A stretch of 64,000 bases of DNA. It comes from SAR92 clade bacterium H921 (GTDB lineage Bacteria > Pseudomonadota > Gammaproteobacteria > Pseudomonadales > Porticoccaceae). This document shows, piece after piece, positions 1-8,082 of the stretch. A model generated the notes under the pieces. The model had not been told where the DNA came from. It searched no databases and worked only from the letters and a program-made list of their open reading frames with translations. The DNA lies in NCBI GenBank assembly GCA_025153755.1, contig JAOALD010000002.1, positions 248,001 to 312,000 of the forward strand, written 5' to 3'. The translations under genes and the position numbers were made by a program. The first letter of the stretch is position 1; each line of letters opens with the position of its first letter.

Positions 1-203
1 TTATTCCGGCTCTAGAGAGTACCCATGGTTTTGTTGTTGCGCTAAAAGAGGCTGCTACTATGGCCAAGGATGAAATTGTACTGGTCAATATGTCCGGTCG
101 CGGCGACAAAGATATCTTTACCATTGCTGATGCGCTGGACGATGCTAAGTGGAAGTCGTTCATTGAAGGCAAGGCTGATCAGTACCGCGCGGAGAGAAAC
201 TAA
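1..203 (+). CDS. trpB: tryptophan synthase beta chain, C-terminal end (partial)
   Basis: Only the last 66 codons are in the window; the reading frame begins at base 3 and stops with TAA at 201-203. The residues IPALES near the start and [12 protein letters not shown] further on match the conserved C-terminal part of TrpB, which makes L-tryptophan from serine and channelled indole using PLP. The SGRGDKD motif is the usual end of the PLP-binding beta subunit. The stop codon shares one base with the trpA start (TAATG), so the two subunits are translationally coupled, as expected for an alpha2beta2 complex. Confidence 0.95.
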   Translation, partial: IPALESTHGFVVALKEAATMAKDEIVLVNMSGRGDKDIFTIADALDDAKWKSFIEGKADQYRAERN

Positions 204-970
204 TGGGTCTTGAGACTTTTATAAGCGAGCGTAAACAGCACAAAGATCTGCTGGTGATGGCTCACGTAGTCTGTGGCTACCCTTCCTTTGAAGCCAATAT
301 GCAAGAACTGGAAATTATGGAGGAGGCTGGAGTTGATCTGGTTGAATTACAGTTTCCATTCTCTGAGCCCAGCGCTGACGGCCCACTATTTGTGCGCGCC
401 AATGAGCAGTCATTGAAAGCGGGCACTACGGTTGAGCAGTGTTTTGAGTTTATGGCTCTGGCCAGCAAGCGCTTCTCGTTTAAAGTATTGATGATGGGCT
501 ACTACAATACAGTTTTTAAAATGGGCGAGGATGTGTTTGTTAAGCGCCTAAAAGCAGCCGGTGGAGTTGGTTATATTCTACCAGATCTGCCGATTGAAGA
601 ATCTGACAAGTTGCACAGACTCTCTGCTGAGGCAGGCGTTGAGCCAGTTATCCTAATGACGCCAACGAGTAGTGACAAGCGGTTAGCTCAGCTGGGTGCG
701 GCGAGTCGCGGTATGGTTTATGCGGTTGCGCGAAAGGGCGTGACTGGCTCGAAAACCAGTATGGATGATGATGTTGTTTCGCTGATTGATCGCTGTCGCG
801 AGCATACCAATGTGCCGGTTGGCGTTGGATTTGGTATCACCAGTAAAGCGGACATGGACTTTTTGCGCGGCACTGCAGATCTAGCGATTGTGGGTACTGC
901 GGCGCTTAAGACTTGGGAACAGTCTGGAGCTGAGGGTTTGAAAAAGTTCTTTGCTGAGTTGATGGGGTAG
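203..970 (+). CDS. trpA: tryptophan synthase alpha chain
   Basis: 255 residues, slightly shorter than the usual 265-270. TrpA cleaves indole-3-glycerol phosphate to indole and glyceraldehyde 3-phosphate inside a TIM barrel. The catalytic pair of the family is present: Glu48 in VDLVELQFPFSEP and Asp59 in SADGPLF. The phosphate-binding end is visible as GVTGSK (about 190) and VGVGFGIT (about 215). The motif before the active site reads LQFPFSEPSADGP where most TrpA have LGIPFSDPLADGP, and the N-terminus carries MAHVVCGYPS in place of the common ITAGDP, so this is a divergent branch. It starts at the ATG overlapping the trpB stop. No terminator with a U-run is visible in the next 230 bp. Confidence 0.93.
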   Translation: MGLETFISERKQHKDLLVMAHVVCGYPSFEANMQELEIMEEAGVDLVELQFPFSEPSADGPLFVRANEQSLKAGTTVEQCFEFMALASKRFSFKVLMMGYYNTVFKMGEDVFVKRLKAAGGVGYILPDLPIEESDKLHRLSAEAGVEPVILMTPTSSDKRLAQLGAASRGMVYAVARKGVTGSKTSMDDDVVSLIDRCREHTNVPVGVGFGITSKADMDFLRGTADLAIVGTAALKTWEQSGAEGLKKFFAELMG

Positions 971-1204
971 CATGACCGCCTTGAGTCATTGTGATAACTT
1001 GCTATAGATCGTCTCAGGAGACGTTGTAACAGAGGTTAGCTCCACCATAAAATTCACCACAGTGGGTCGAACTCAGGGTCATAGTTGGGTTCTTTTTATG
1101 GCACTGTCATGTTTCTGGTTTATCGGTAAAACTTGCAATTGCGTTAGACCTCAATTTGCATAGGTAATATTGCGAGCGCAGGCTAATCAATGCCTAGTAG
1201 GCGG
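971..1204. other. intergenic region between convergent trpA and ppiC-like gene
   Basis: No coding signal is seen. A short inverted repeat (CGTCT-CAGG-AGACG, about 1010-1023) could form a weak hairpin, but it is not followed by a T-run on either strand, so I do not call it a terminator. Confidence 0.4.
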
Positions 1205-1936
1205 CTAATCCATTTTAGAAACACTAAATCGCCAATCGTTTATCACCTGTGAGCGCACATCAGTCAGTTCGGGGACTGCACCCACAATGGCATTGTCTAT
1301 ACATACTAGATGCACACCATGATTAGAGGTAATGGGGCCAGTCCAACAGGGTAAATCACCATCTTTAACCAAGTTAAAAAGTTTTTGCCCAAAGTTGTTA
1401 CCGAATTCATTGTCGACTCTGGTAGAAGTTGCTGAAAAGTAGCGTTCGGCTAATGGGGATTGGTCGCCCTGTGGAATTACCCCCTGCTGTAAATAATGCT
1501 CCAGGGCCTGGCTGGCTTTTAATGTGGCCTGCCCACCATGTTTGGACCTAGAAAAGATGACCTGTTTAAAGCTAAACCGAGATGATTCACGATACTGGGA
1601 TTTGTGCTGCTCGTAAAAAGTAGCTAGTTCAGTCTCTGTTGGCTGTCTGGTGGTGGTGACGTGTTTGGTTAGGCCAGCCAGCTTAGCTTCCATAGACGAG
1701 GTATCCATAATGGCATCGATATCGGCGCCCATGCCTTCAGTGGCAACGCCCTCATCATTAAATAACCTGCTGTTAATACGATGTTGCAGGACGTCTATGT
1801 CGGGCAGATTTTGACGGTTAGCATCCCAGTCTTGATCATTTGGGGCGTCTACATCTAGGAGCAACCAATAGAGGCTTGAGCCAAGTACTGCTAATAGTAG
1901 TAGAACTGTGAAAAGACGCTGGGGGGGCTGGGACAT
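1205..1936 (-). CDS. membrane-anchored PpiC-type (parvulin) peptidyl-prolyl isomerase
   Basis: 243 residues. The N-terminus is an uncleaved signal anchor (residues about 8-26, hydrophobic, preceded by an Arg), placing the rest in the periplasm. The C-terminal half (about 105-235) looks like the rotamase domain: an FSFKQVIFSR strand, then DNEFGNNFGQKLFNLVKDGDLPCWTGPITSNHGVHLVCI, which matches the 'F..L..G...GPv.S.yG.HlV' signature of parvulins. It lies 13 bp after the M48 protease gene and is the last gene of the long minus-strand operon. A folding catalyst and a protease at the end suggest quality control of the exported parts encoded upstream. Similar parvulins are also found as stand-alone genes, so its link to the operon is an inference. 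Confidence 0.8.
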   Translation of the reverse strand: MSQPPQRLFTVLLLLAVLGSSLYWLLLDVDAPNDQDWDANRQNLPDIDVLQHRINSRLFNDEGVATEGMGADIDAIMDTSSMEAKLAGLTKHVTTTRQPTETELATFYEQHKSQYRESSRFSFKQVIFSRSKHGGQATLKASQALEHYLQQGVIPQGDQSPLAERYFSATSTRVDNEFGNNFGQKLFNLVKDGDLPCWTGPITSNHGVHLVCIDNAIVGAVPELTDVRSQVINDWRFSVSKMD

Positions 1937-1949
1937 ATTAATTGGCTCG

Positions 1950-3470
1950 CTACTGTTTAAATATCTTAATCCAGTCTCCGGCCTTGGGCTCGCCGCTGGG
2001 ATAGTGGCCGTTGATTATACGCAGATCTTCGCGATCGACTGCGTTGAGATTAAGGGCCTTGTTTAGCTTGTCAAAGGTGGTAGCGTTGGTGGCTTTGACA
2101 TAGTGCACCGTCTTGGGCTTTTGTCCGGCAATTTCGCGGCTAGAGATAGGACGAAAGGTTTTTATGGAGGCTACGAATTGTTTGTCGATATCAGCGAAGG
2201 TAGCTGCTGAGGTTTGGGTATCTGTGGCACCTGTTTGGTCAGAGTCTTTATTGTCAGCTAATGCTGCTGTAGTTGATGGGTCTGGTTGGGTAATTTCGCC
2301 GCTGAAGATATAGGCATTAAGCTTGTAATAGATCACGGCTATACGGCTATCAGGACCATCTTCACCACCGGGCAAAATGCCGGTAAATCCCTTAAGCCGA
2401 GCTGGGGCTATGGCTTTACCATCCTTTAATTGTGACACCTTCAAGTAGTTGTAAAGATATTCTTCTGGATTTTGAGAGGTGCGCGGCATAGCACGCATTT
2501 TTAAGACAGCAGTTTTATTCTCTGGTGTGGCGCTGGCGAGGGAAGGGCTTGGATTGGGGTTTTGTACCCAGCCTTTGGGAAAGTCGAAGCGGACTCTCAG
2601 GCTCATATTTGAGAAGCGTTCAGACTTTTTTTCTTTGGCCAGAAAGTTTTCACCCCAGATTAATCCATCGGTTAATTGACGGTAGCGACTGGCCCCGTTG
2701 TCGCGAGTTTCACTGGACTTTATGGCATTGGCTTTAGTGACAACTGTGCGCAGGCGACTGTCGTTGCGCGGGTGACTAGAAAAAATACCATGATAGGTCT
2801 GCTTGGACGCGCCCTTGGCTTTGGCGCGATCTTTTTGCAAGGTTTCATAGTCTTTCATAATCGATAGCATGCTGATCATTTCGTTGGGCGCATAACCGAG
2901 TTTGGCCATATATTCTGCGCCAGCTTCATCGGCTTCTAGTTCGTTGCGGCGGCCATGACCGCGAATAAGAGAATTAGCATAGGCCATTCCGGCCTCATAG
3001 ACCTCGTTACTGCCCGACAGCACGGCGGCTATGGTTGATAGTATCTGCGCGCCGGTAGCCTGAGCCTCTTGGCCGGTGACATGGTCGCGGGTTATATGGC
3101 CGACCTCATGAGCCAGCACCGAGACCAACTGTGCTTCATTGCTAACATAGTTTAGAAGGCCGCGGTTGACGTAGATATAATTGTCTCTGGTGGCAAATGC
3201 ATTGAGGTCGGGCGAGTCGAGTAGTGTAAAGGTAAATTCTTCGCCGGCCATTTCAGACACAGCAATAATTTCGTTACCCAGCTTTTTAATATAGGCATCT
3301 AGTTTTGGGTCATCATAGATGTCGGTGCCTTCCAGTACCTCTTTATAAATATCGGCACCGCTGACTGCGCTCCATGCCGTTGGATTACAAAGTACCAGGG
3401 TGCTGGCAAAAAGCATTGATCCTAGACTGAGACGCATAAAGGACATGGTTGTAGACCTATTGTTCAGCAT
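1950..3470 (-). CDS. periplasmic M48 metalloprotease with C-terminal LysM-like domain
   Basis: 506 residues. A signal peptide is visible at about 9-35 (ends AWSA). The M48 catalytic motif HEVGH is at 121-125, and the third zinc ligand is in NELEADEAG at about 176-184, the arrangement found in BepA/LoiP-type outer-membrane quality-control proteases. After a linker rich in Asp, Thr and Ala (about 395-420), residues about 450-506 (VHYVKATNATTFDKL..LRIINGHYPSGEPKAGDWIKIF) resemble a LysM domain for peptidoglycan binding, a known M48-LysM architecture. The longest start overlaps the upstream lipoprotein gene by 14 bp; a second ATG at 3446 would begin directly before the signal peptide and is equally likely. 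Confidence 0.88.
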   Translation of the reverse strand: MLNNRSTTMSFMRLSLGSMLFASTLVLCNPTAWSAVSGADIYKEVLEGTDIYDDPKLDAYIKKLGNEIIAVSEMAGEEFTFTLLDSPDLNAFATRDNYIYVNRGLLNYVSNEAQLVSVLAHEVGHITRDHVTGQEAQATGAQILSTIAAVLSGSNEVYEAGMAYANSLIRGHGRRNELEADEAGAEYMAKLGYAPNEMISMLSIMKDYETLQKDRAKAKGASKQTYHGIFSSHPRNDSRLRTVVTKANAIKSSETRDNGASRYRQLTDGLIWGENFLAKEKKSERFSNMSLRVRFDFPKGWVQNPNPSPSLASATPENKTAVLKMRAMPRTSQNPEEYLYNYLKVSQLKDGKAIAPARLKGFTGILPGGEDGPDSRIAVIYYKLNAYIFSGEITQPDPSTTAALADNKDSDQTGATDTQTSAATFADIDKQFVASIKTFRPISSREIAGQKPKTVHYVKATNATTFDKLNKALNLNAVDREDLRIINGHYPSGEPKAGDWIKIFKQ

Positions 3471-4131
3471 TGGACTGCACGGTGAAAAAGCCTTTTAGCT
3501 GATTGCCAAGACTTGCACAGGCATCACTCTTTACCGGCGTTAAAAATGGAATAGGTGCTACCGCGCCAATCAAATAAGAGGTGCCTTCGGAGTCAACTCT
3601 CAGACGGCCTTTTTCGGTGAGGTCCTGTAGATCCCAAACAATAGCTTCGTATACCGATAGTTTGTCCCATTGGGCAAAGCCGAAGCAACCGCCGCCTCCG
3701 GGGCCTATAGCACAGCTCATAGAGCCACCAGAATCCAGTGTCTCTGTGGAGCCGTCAAGCCACACCAGATAGCGTATAGAGAGCTTGTTAACCTCGTCTT
3801 TTATACTACCGTCTTGCATCAGTCGTTTAAGTCGCAGCAAGCCCTTGGGTGCTGTGCGCGGCTCAAACCATGGGTAGATAGCATCGATAAATTCTTGCTC
3901 GGGAAGTACTCTAATATCGCCACCCTTCATTTTCTCGCCCACGCAGCTAATAAACTCACGGTCTGTTTCATAGTGACCAGCATCTCTGCGGCCCAACAGA
4001 ACGATCCGGTCATCCTCGTTAAGAGCAATAGCCTCACCTGTGGGTCGATACTCGTCAATGGTAGTGGTCGCTGAGCAACCAGCGATAATAATCGTGGTAA
4101 GTAACAGTAAAAGTAGCCTAGAAAGTTTCAT
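3457..4131 (-). CDS. lipoprotein of unknown family
   Basis: 224 residues. A type II signal peptide ends in the lipobox TIIIAGC (Cys19), so it should be a lipid-anchored envelope protein. No catalytic motif is recognised. Visible features are four or more Cys residues in the mature part (two flank a Gly-rich stretch, SCAIGPGGGGCFG, at about 137-150) and a VWLDGS/VWDLQD pair typical of beta-rich proteins. It overlaps the preceding lipoprotein gene by ATGA and the following protease gene by 14 bp, so it is translationally coupled to both. I infer an outer-membrane or periplasmic accessory role in the operon; function unknown. Confidence 0.7.
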   Translation of the reverse strand: MKLSRLLLLLLTTIIIAGCSATTTIDEYRPTGEAIALNEDDRIVLLGRRDAGHYETDREFISCVGEKMKGGDIRVLPEQEFIDAIYPWFEPRTAPKGLLRLKRLMQDGSIKDEVNKLSIRYLVWLDGSTETLDSGGSMSCAIGPGGGGCFGFAQWDKLSVYEAIVWDLQDLTEKGRLRVDSEGTSYLIGAVAPIPFLTPVKSDACASLGNQLKGFFTVQSNAEQ

Positions 4132-4763
4132 GGTGACACCTCCCTAATATTGGCCTGCCTAGCCTTGCGCCGCTCTTCGATAGCCCAATTGTTGACCGTC
4201 GGAATACGGTAAAAGTCCAGCATTAATTTAGCGCCAGCATCGCGCAGAGCAATAATTGCAGCCTCTCCGATAGCCGCACTCTTGGATGCCATAAAGGCAT
4301 CTGGGGTTTTGCCATAGGCGGGCATAAACCAGCTGTCTATCGTATCACCATCTGTCGTTTCTAGATCGAGGTTGTATTTTATCCATACTTCAAAAACGTT
4401 GAGATAGTTGTCTGAGGGTACGGAGACCTGCACTTCTCGAATCGAGGGGATAATCACCATGGCCCTATCTAGGGTAATTTCTTCTCTACTGGCAACAAAT
4501 TCTAAGTTACTAAATAAACCGGCAAAGGCATTGCGCAATAGTCGTACCTGAGCTGAGCCAATATCTATTTCTGTTTTTTCATTGGGTCGAGCCACATAGT
4601 TAGAGAAACTGGGCTCAAAAACAATTGCCGCACTCAGCGGTTTTGGTTTTGCTAATACCTGAGGAAAGTCATTGGTCAGTTGTACCGAGGCAGAGGAACT
4701 ACAGCCCGACAATACAATAAGACTTAAAACTGTGGCGAACATTTTCATTTTTATTGTAAACAT
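4128..4763 (-). CDS. lipoprotein of unknown family
   Basis: 211 residues with a lipobox LSLIVLSGC (Cys at about 21) followed by Ser residues, as in an exported lipoprotein. The mature part is a mix of beta strands and helices (SAAIVFEPSFSNYV, VRLLRNAFAGLFSNLEFV, MVIIPSIREVQVSVP). This recalls the general pattern of small periplasmic lipoproteins that bind an envelope partner such as LptE or the transport auxiliary lipoproteins, but I cannot assign a family. Start: the first ATG has GGGTA about 9 bases upstream. It follows the second VWA gene by 13 bp and overlaps the next lipoprotein by ATGA. Confidence 0.68.
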   Translation of the reverse strand: MFTIKMKMFATVLSLIVLSGCSSSASVQLTNDFPQVLAKPKPLSAAIVFEPSFSNYVARPNEKTEIDIGSAQVRLLRNAFAGLFSNLEFVASREEITLDRAMVIIPSIREVQVSVPSDNYLNVFEVWIKYNLDLETTDGDTIDSWFMPAYGKTPDAFMASKSAAIGEAAIIALRDAGAKLMLDFYRIPTVNNWAIEERRKARQANIREVSP

Positions 4764-4776
4764 AATTTATTACCCT

Positions 4777-5766
4777 TTAATTGAGGCCGTTTAAGCCGAT
4801 AAAGGTTCCCCCGTTGTTGTAGCTAAGTTCGCGCATTAGCGCTGCAAATTTGATCGCCGATGCACTGGGAGTGCCCCCGGGTGGGAAATGAACCGGAAAG
4901 CCAATGGCGTGAATACGCACTAGGCGCTCAGTTGAACGGTTGGCTTTATTAAGTTTATCTACCGCATTAACCACATTGCGTATTGAACGCCCCTGATAGT
5001 CATCACCAAGAGTATAAATACTGATCTTGCGTCCCGGTTTATAAAACGTCTGGATTGCGGTGTTGATACCTTCTACTGGACTAGAATTACTGAACGGCGC
5101 CCAGGTCGCCAGTTTAGTGATAATGTTTTTACGCGTTTGTGGACTATCGGCAATCCACTGTTTGCGCTGATTGTTAAACATGTATTGGCCCATATCATTG
5201 AGCACCTGAATGCCTTTAACCTCTGGATAGATATCTAAAATATTGAGCATCTCTTTTTTGACTTTCTCCCAGGCGGCGACCTGCATGCTTCCGGAGGTAT
5301 CAATGACAAAAATAATATAATCACTGTCGGCAGGAATCCCGCCAACTAGCTGATTGTTCTGTTCAAATTCAGGCCCAAGTAAACGCTCCATCTCCTCTGA
5401 GAGCACCTGTAGGACAAGCTGTAACTGTTCTTTTTCCCGAGACTGTGACTGTGATAACTGGCTAGATTGTTTAGCAACACTGGCAAGTTTTGCTTTCAGT
5501 CGCGCCACACGTTCGGTTAATTCCGACAGCTGTTGTTTACGAGATTTTAAACGCTCATCCAGCACCACTGATTCGCCACGTATCTCAAATAGGCGCTCCT
5601 GATAGTCTTTTACTGAGCCCATTAATTGATTCTCGGCCTCTTCTAAAGCGGAGGGGTCGCCGACCCGCGCAATAACCAATAGCAATACAATAGCGCCAAA
5701 ACCACAGCTAATGACGTCCAAAAAGGAGATGCTCGCTTCTTGTAGTTCGCGGCGCTGCTTTCTCAT
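4777..5766 (-). CDS. membrane-anchored VWA protein 2 with ExbD/MotB-like stem
   Basis: 329 residues from the ATG at 5766, preferred over an upstream ATG at 5823 because it gives an ATGA overlap with VWA protein 1 and a normal basic N-terminus (MRKQRR). One TM helix at about 13-33 opens with FLDVISCGFGA; Asp17 sits at the start of the helix, the place of the proton-carrying Asp in ExbD/TolR (LIDV/LLDV). A periplasmic coiled coil follows at about 40-130 (heptads of Leu, Glu, Lys, Gln). A VWA domain at about 147-329 has the MIDAS motif DTSGS at 156-160 after a hydrophobic strand (YIIFVI). Topology N-in, VWA in the periplasm. It shares the FLD[VI]..CGFGA core with the neighbouring VWA protein, so the two are paralogues and may form the dimeric stem of a TolQ-type motor. 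Confidence 0.8.
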   Translation of the reverse strand: MRKQRRELQEASISFLDVISCGFGAIVLLLVIARVGDPSALEEAENQLMGSVKDYQERLFEIRGESVVLDERLKSRKQQLSELTERVARLKAKLASVAKQSSQLSQSQSREKEQLQLVLQVLSEEMERLLGPEFEQNNQLVGGIPADSDYIIFVIDTSGSMQVAAWEKVKKEMLNILDIYPEVKGIQVLNDMGQYMFNNQRKQWIADSPQTRKNIITKLATWAPFSNSSPVEGINTAIQTFYKPGRKISIYTLGDDYQGRSIRNVVNAVDKLNKANRSTERLVRIHAIGFPVHFPPGGTPSASAIKFAALMRELSYNNGGTFIGLNGLN

Positions 5767-6818
5767 GGCCAGTCTCTCGATGGTGCGATAAAGGCGCCAT
5801 TGGTATCCAATGCGGTCTGCCAAAATAACGCAGCGGCTTCGGGATCACCTTCCATGGGAAATAAAATAGTGTTGAGAGGTACACCGCGAGGGAATTCTTT
5901 GACGGCGGCTAAAAAGTGTTTGCGCCGTTGTTGACCAGTCACCATATATTTTCGCGGTGGGTTTTTACCCTGTGTCGGCAGGCCATCGGTCAGTAAAAAT
6001 ACATTGTCTGGCCGGTTTTCAAAATCTGCGATAGCGCCGAAGCCATTGGTCAAGCTAGTACCGGAGCCTGGAGAATATTCCCTAAGCCCTGCTATGGCAT
6101 CTTCCATGGCCAGAGAGTCGGCGGCATCAAGCCATTCGCCTTCAGTATCTTCGATAGCCGCCTGGGCCTTGGTATTAAAGATATAAATTTGAAAGCGGCT
6201 ACTAGCCGGCAGCTGAGCGACCAGCCATTCGACGGTACGCAGGGTCCACTGCCATTTTGGCGACTGTTGCTTCTGTTGATCATTCATATTGCGGCGACGC
6301 AATGCATTGACCACTGTATCGGCGAGCATGCTGGCGGAGCCATCGACTAAAATCAGTACCCGTTCACCTCCTAGTTTCAGGCCGGTAAGGTATTGGCGGT
6401 TACCATCACCGAGAAACTCGCGGACCTTATCGCCGAATTCAACTTCCTCCATCTGAGCGGTTTCATCTTCGAGCTGTTCGACTTGGCGGCGCAGTTTGTC
6501 TAGATCATTGGGGTCTGCTTGAATACTTTCTTCAGTTTCTTGCAGATCGGTAAGGACACGATCGGAAAGACCCTGAGCCTCGACTAATTCTGAGGTGATT
6601 TGGTCGAGGCTATTTAGCAATTGAGTTTTTTCGGCCTCGGCCTGCCGAATATCCATCTGCAGTAATTCAACTTCCGCAGACAGCCGTACATCTGGGGTTT
6701 GGATCTCGGTGGCATTGTGACGAAGAATTAAAAATAGCAGGGTAACTGCGCCAAAGCCACAGGCCATAATATCCAAAAAGGATAAGCTAAAGGCTATATT
6801 GCGGCGCTTTTTAGGCAT
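5763..6818 (-). CDS. membrane-anchored VWA protein 1 with ExbD/MotB-like stem
   Basis: 351 residues. A basic N-terminus (MPKKRR) precedes a single TM at about 13-32 beginning SFLDIMACGFGA, with Asp16 in the ExbD/TolR-like position. Residues about 43-128 form a long, acidic coiled coil. The VWA domain runs from about 152 to the end: MIDAS DGSAS at 159-163 after RVLILV, a Thr in the SGTSLTNG loop near 254, and LLTDG at 276-280 supplying the third metal-site Asp. All classic MIDAS positions are therefore present, so metal-dependent ligand binding is plausible. The gene overlaps the upstream actin-like gene by 8 bp and the downstream VWA gene by ATGA, giving a tightly coupled trio. Function unknown; the motor interpretation is inference. 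Confidence 0.82.
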   Translation of the reverse strand: MPKKRRNIAFSLSFLDIMACGFGAVTLLFLILRHNATEIQTPDVRLSAEVELLQMDIRQAEAEKTQLLNSLDQITSELVEAQGLSDRVLTDLQETEESIQADPNDLDKLRRQVEQLEDETAQMEEVEFGDKVREFLGDGNRQYLTGLKLGGERVLILVDGSASMLADTVVNALRRRNMNDQQKQQSPKWQWTLRTVEWLVAQLPASSRFQIYIFNTKAQAAIEDTEGEWLDAADSLAMEDAIAGLREYSPGSGTSLTNGFGAIADFENRPDNVFLLTDGLPTQGKNPPRKYMVTGQQRRKHFLAAVKEFPRGVPLNTILFPMEGDPEAAALFWQTALDTNGAFIAPSRDWP

Positions 6819-8079
6819 TGCTCACCTCGATCAATGTGAGGCTGTGGCCAGCAATCATAATCTCACTGCCCGGTTCGCACTGATTGGATATATTGCCATC
6901 GATGGCTGTTGACTGATGTATTACCCGCACTTCTTGGTTTTCGATCACAGTGACAACATCGGCTCTATTATTGATGCCTTTGGTGATTATTAGGCCGCTG
7001 TCCGCAATAAAAATACTCAGGGGGCGATTAAGAGGCCATGCGTAATTTTTATACAGCAAATGGGTTGCACAACGTTGTTTGGGCGGTGCTTTTTTATTTT
7101 TTTCGTTGGCGGTAGTTAAACGAGTAATTCGATGCAATGTGCTACTACTGTCGACTATTTGCTGTTCAGCTACCAGGCAATTGTCGACGGCTGCAGTCTT
7201 TGCCATTACCTTAGATCTGGAAAATCTCGGAAGCAGGGCTGGTAGTAGTCTGGCGCTGTGGGCAAAGCTAAGCTGAGCACTGGGATATTTTGCAATGATG
7301 GCATCCAGGCCAGCTAGCCGCTGTTCAAAAATTTTTCTGATGTCGTTGTTGCGCAACGTCACTGGCAGTTCCCCGCGGGGAGAGGGCAGGCTGACCGAAA
7401 TCTCAGTTTCCCAGTTTAGCTGTAGTAACCATTTCGGTAGGTTGTCATAGATAGCCTGTTCGCCCTCTGAGGTATGGAGTGGGTCATGGCGGTAGTCAGC
7501 GATTAAGCGATCACTGATATGCCGAGACACTCCGTTATACAGATGCATAGTACCTAGATCTGGTATCACTTCCTGAGCGCTAACCCTGGTCGCATCAGCG
7601 GTATTTTTAATCAGACTGACTACCGATTGCTGGAGCTGTAGGTCGACTAAAAGAGTTGGTTGTTCTACCTGCAGACCGATAGCCAAGGCACTGTCTATAA
7701 CGCCATCCACTTGTACCGGAATGGCTTGGGCCAACCCTAGTATCAATGCCAGTTGGTCATCGGTGAAACAGCCAGGTACGGCCAGAATAAGATTACTCGG
7801 TGAACCGACCTTATCGAGCATATGCTTGATTTGGCTATAGGCTATATCGCCATGATGGCGGGCCCACTGTTGTTTTTTTGGCAGTGGTAGCTGATTGAGT
7901 TGCCGCCAATATTGATTGTAGCTCGTTTGGGGTTTTAGCCAGGCTGTCGCTCGAGCGTTATCGCCGCTTTCAATTCCAGTGGCCGTTAGCTGGGCGAAGC
8001 CGGGTTCAGTGAAGGACTGACCGTCCTGAGATTGAATCACCAAGGCTTGGTCGTTTAATTCCAAGATGGCCAGAGTCAT
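6811..8079 (-). CDS. degenerate actin/Hsp70-like protein with FHA-like C-terminus
   Basis: 422 residues, no signal peptide or TM, so cytoplasmic. The first half follows the Hsp70/actin order of elements: an initial strand LAILELNDQALVIQ, a strand and helix LILAVPGCFTDDQLALILGLAQ (compare the 'VPA.F...QR.A...A' of Hsp70), VDGVIDSALAIGL in the place of the second helix, then TLLVDLQLQQSVVSLI in the place of the phosphate-2 loop. The Gly-rich GGGT of active ATPases is replaced by LQLQ, so ATP hydrolysis is doubtful. The last 75 residues (PLSIFIADSGLIITKG...PGSEIMIAGHSLTLIEV) resemble the beta-sandwich end of FHA domains, without a clear phosphothreonine site. It lies 3 bp after the TolQ-like gene and overlaps VWA 1. 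A cytoplasmic adaptor for the channel is one guess. The family assignment is by pattern only. Confidence 0.55.
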   Translation of the reverse strand: MTLAILELNDQALVIQSQDGQSFTEPGFAQLTATGIESGDNARATAWLKPQTSYNQYWRQLNQLPLPKKQQWARHHGDIAYSQIKHMLDKVGSPSNLILAVPGCFTDDQLALILGLAQAIPVQVDGVIDSALAIGLQVEQPTLLVDLQLQQSVVSLIKNTADATRVSAQEVIPDLGTMHLYNGVSRHISDRLIADYRHDPLHTSEGEQAIYDNLPKWLLQLNWETEISVSLPSPRGELPVTLRNNDIRKIFEQRLAGLDAIIAKYPSAQLSFAHSARLLPALLPRFSRSKVMAKTAAVDNCLVAEQQIVDSSSTLHRITRLTTANEKNKKAPPKQRCATHLLYKNYAWPLNRPLSIFIADSGLIITKGINNRADVVTVIENQEVRVIHQSTAIDGNISNQCEPGSEIMIAGHSLTLIEVSNA

Positions 8080-8082
8080 GGG

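Noticed and set aside
1010-1023. Inverted repeat after trpA as a terminator
   Set aside because: Short stem, no T-run on either strand.
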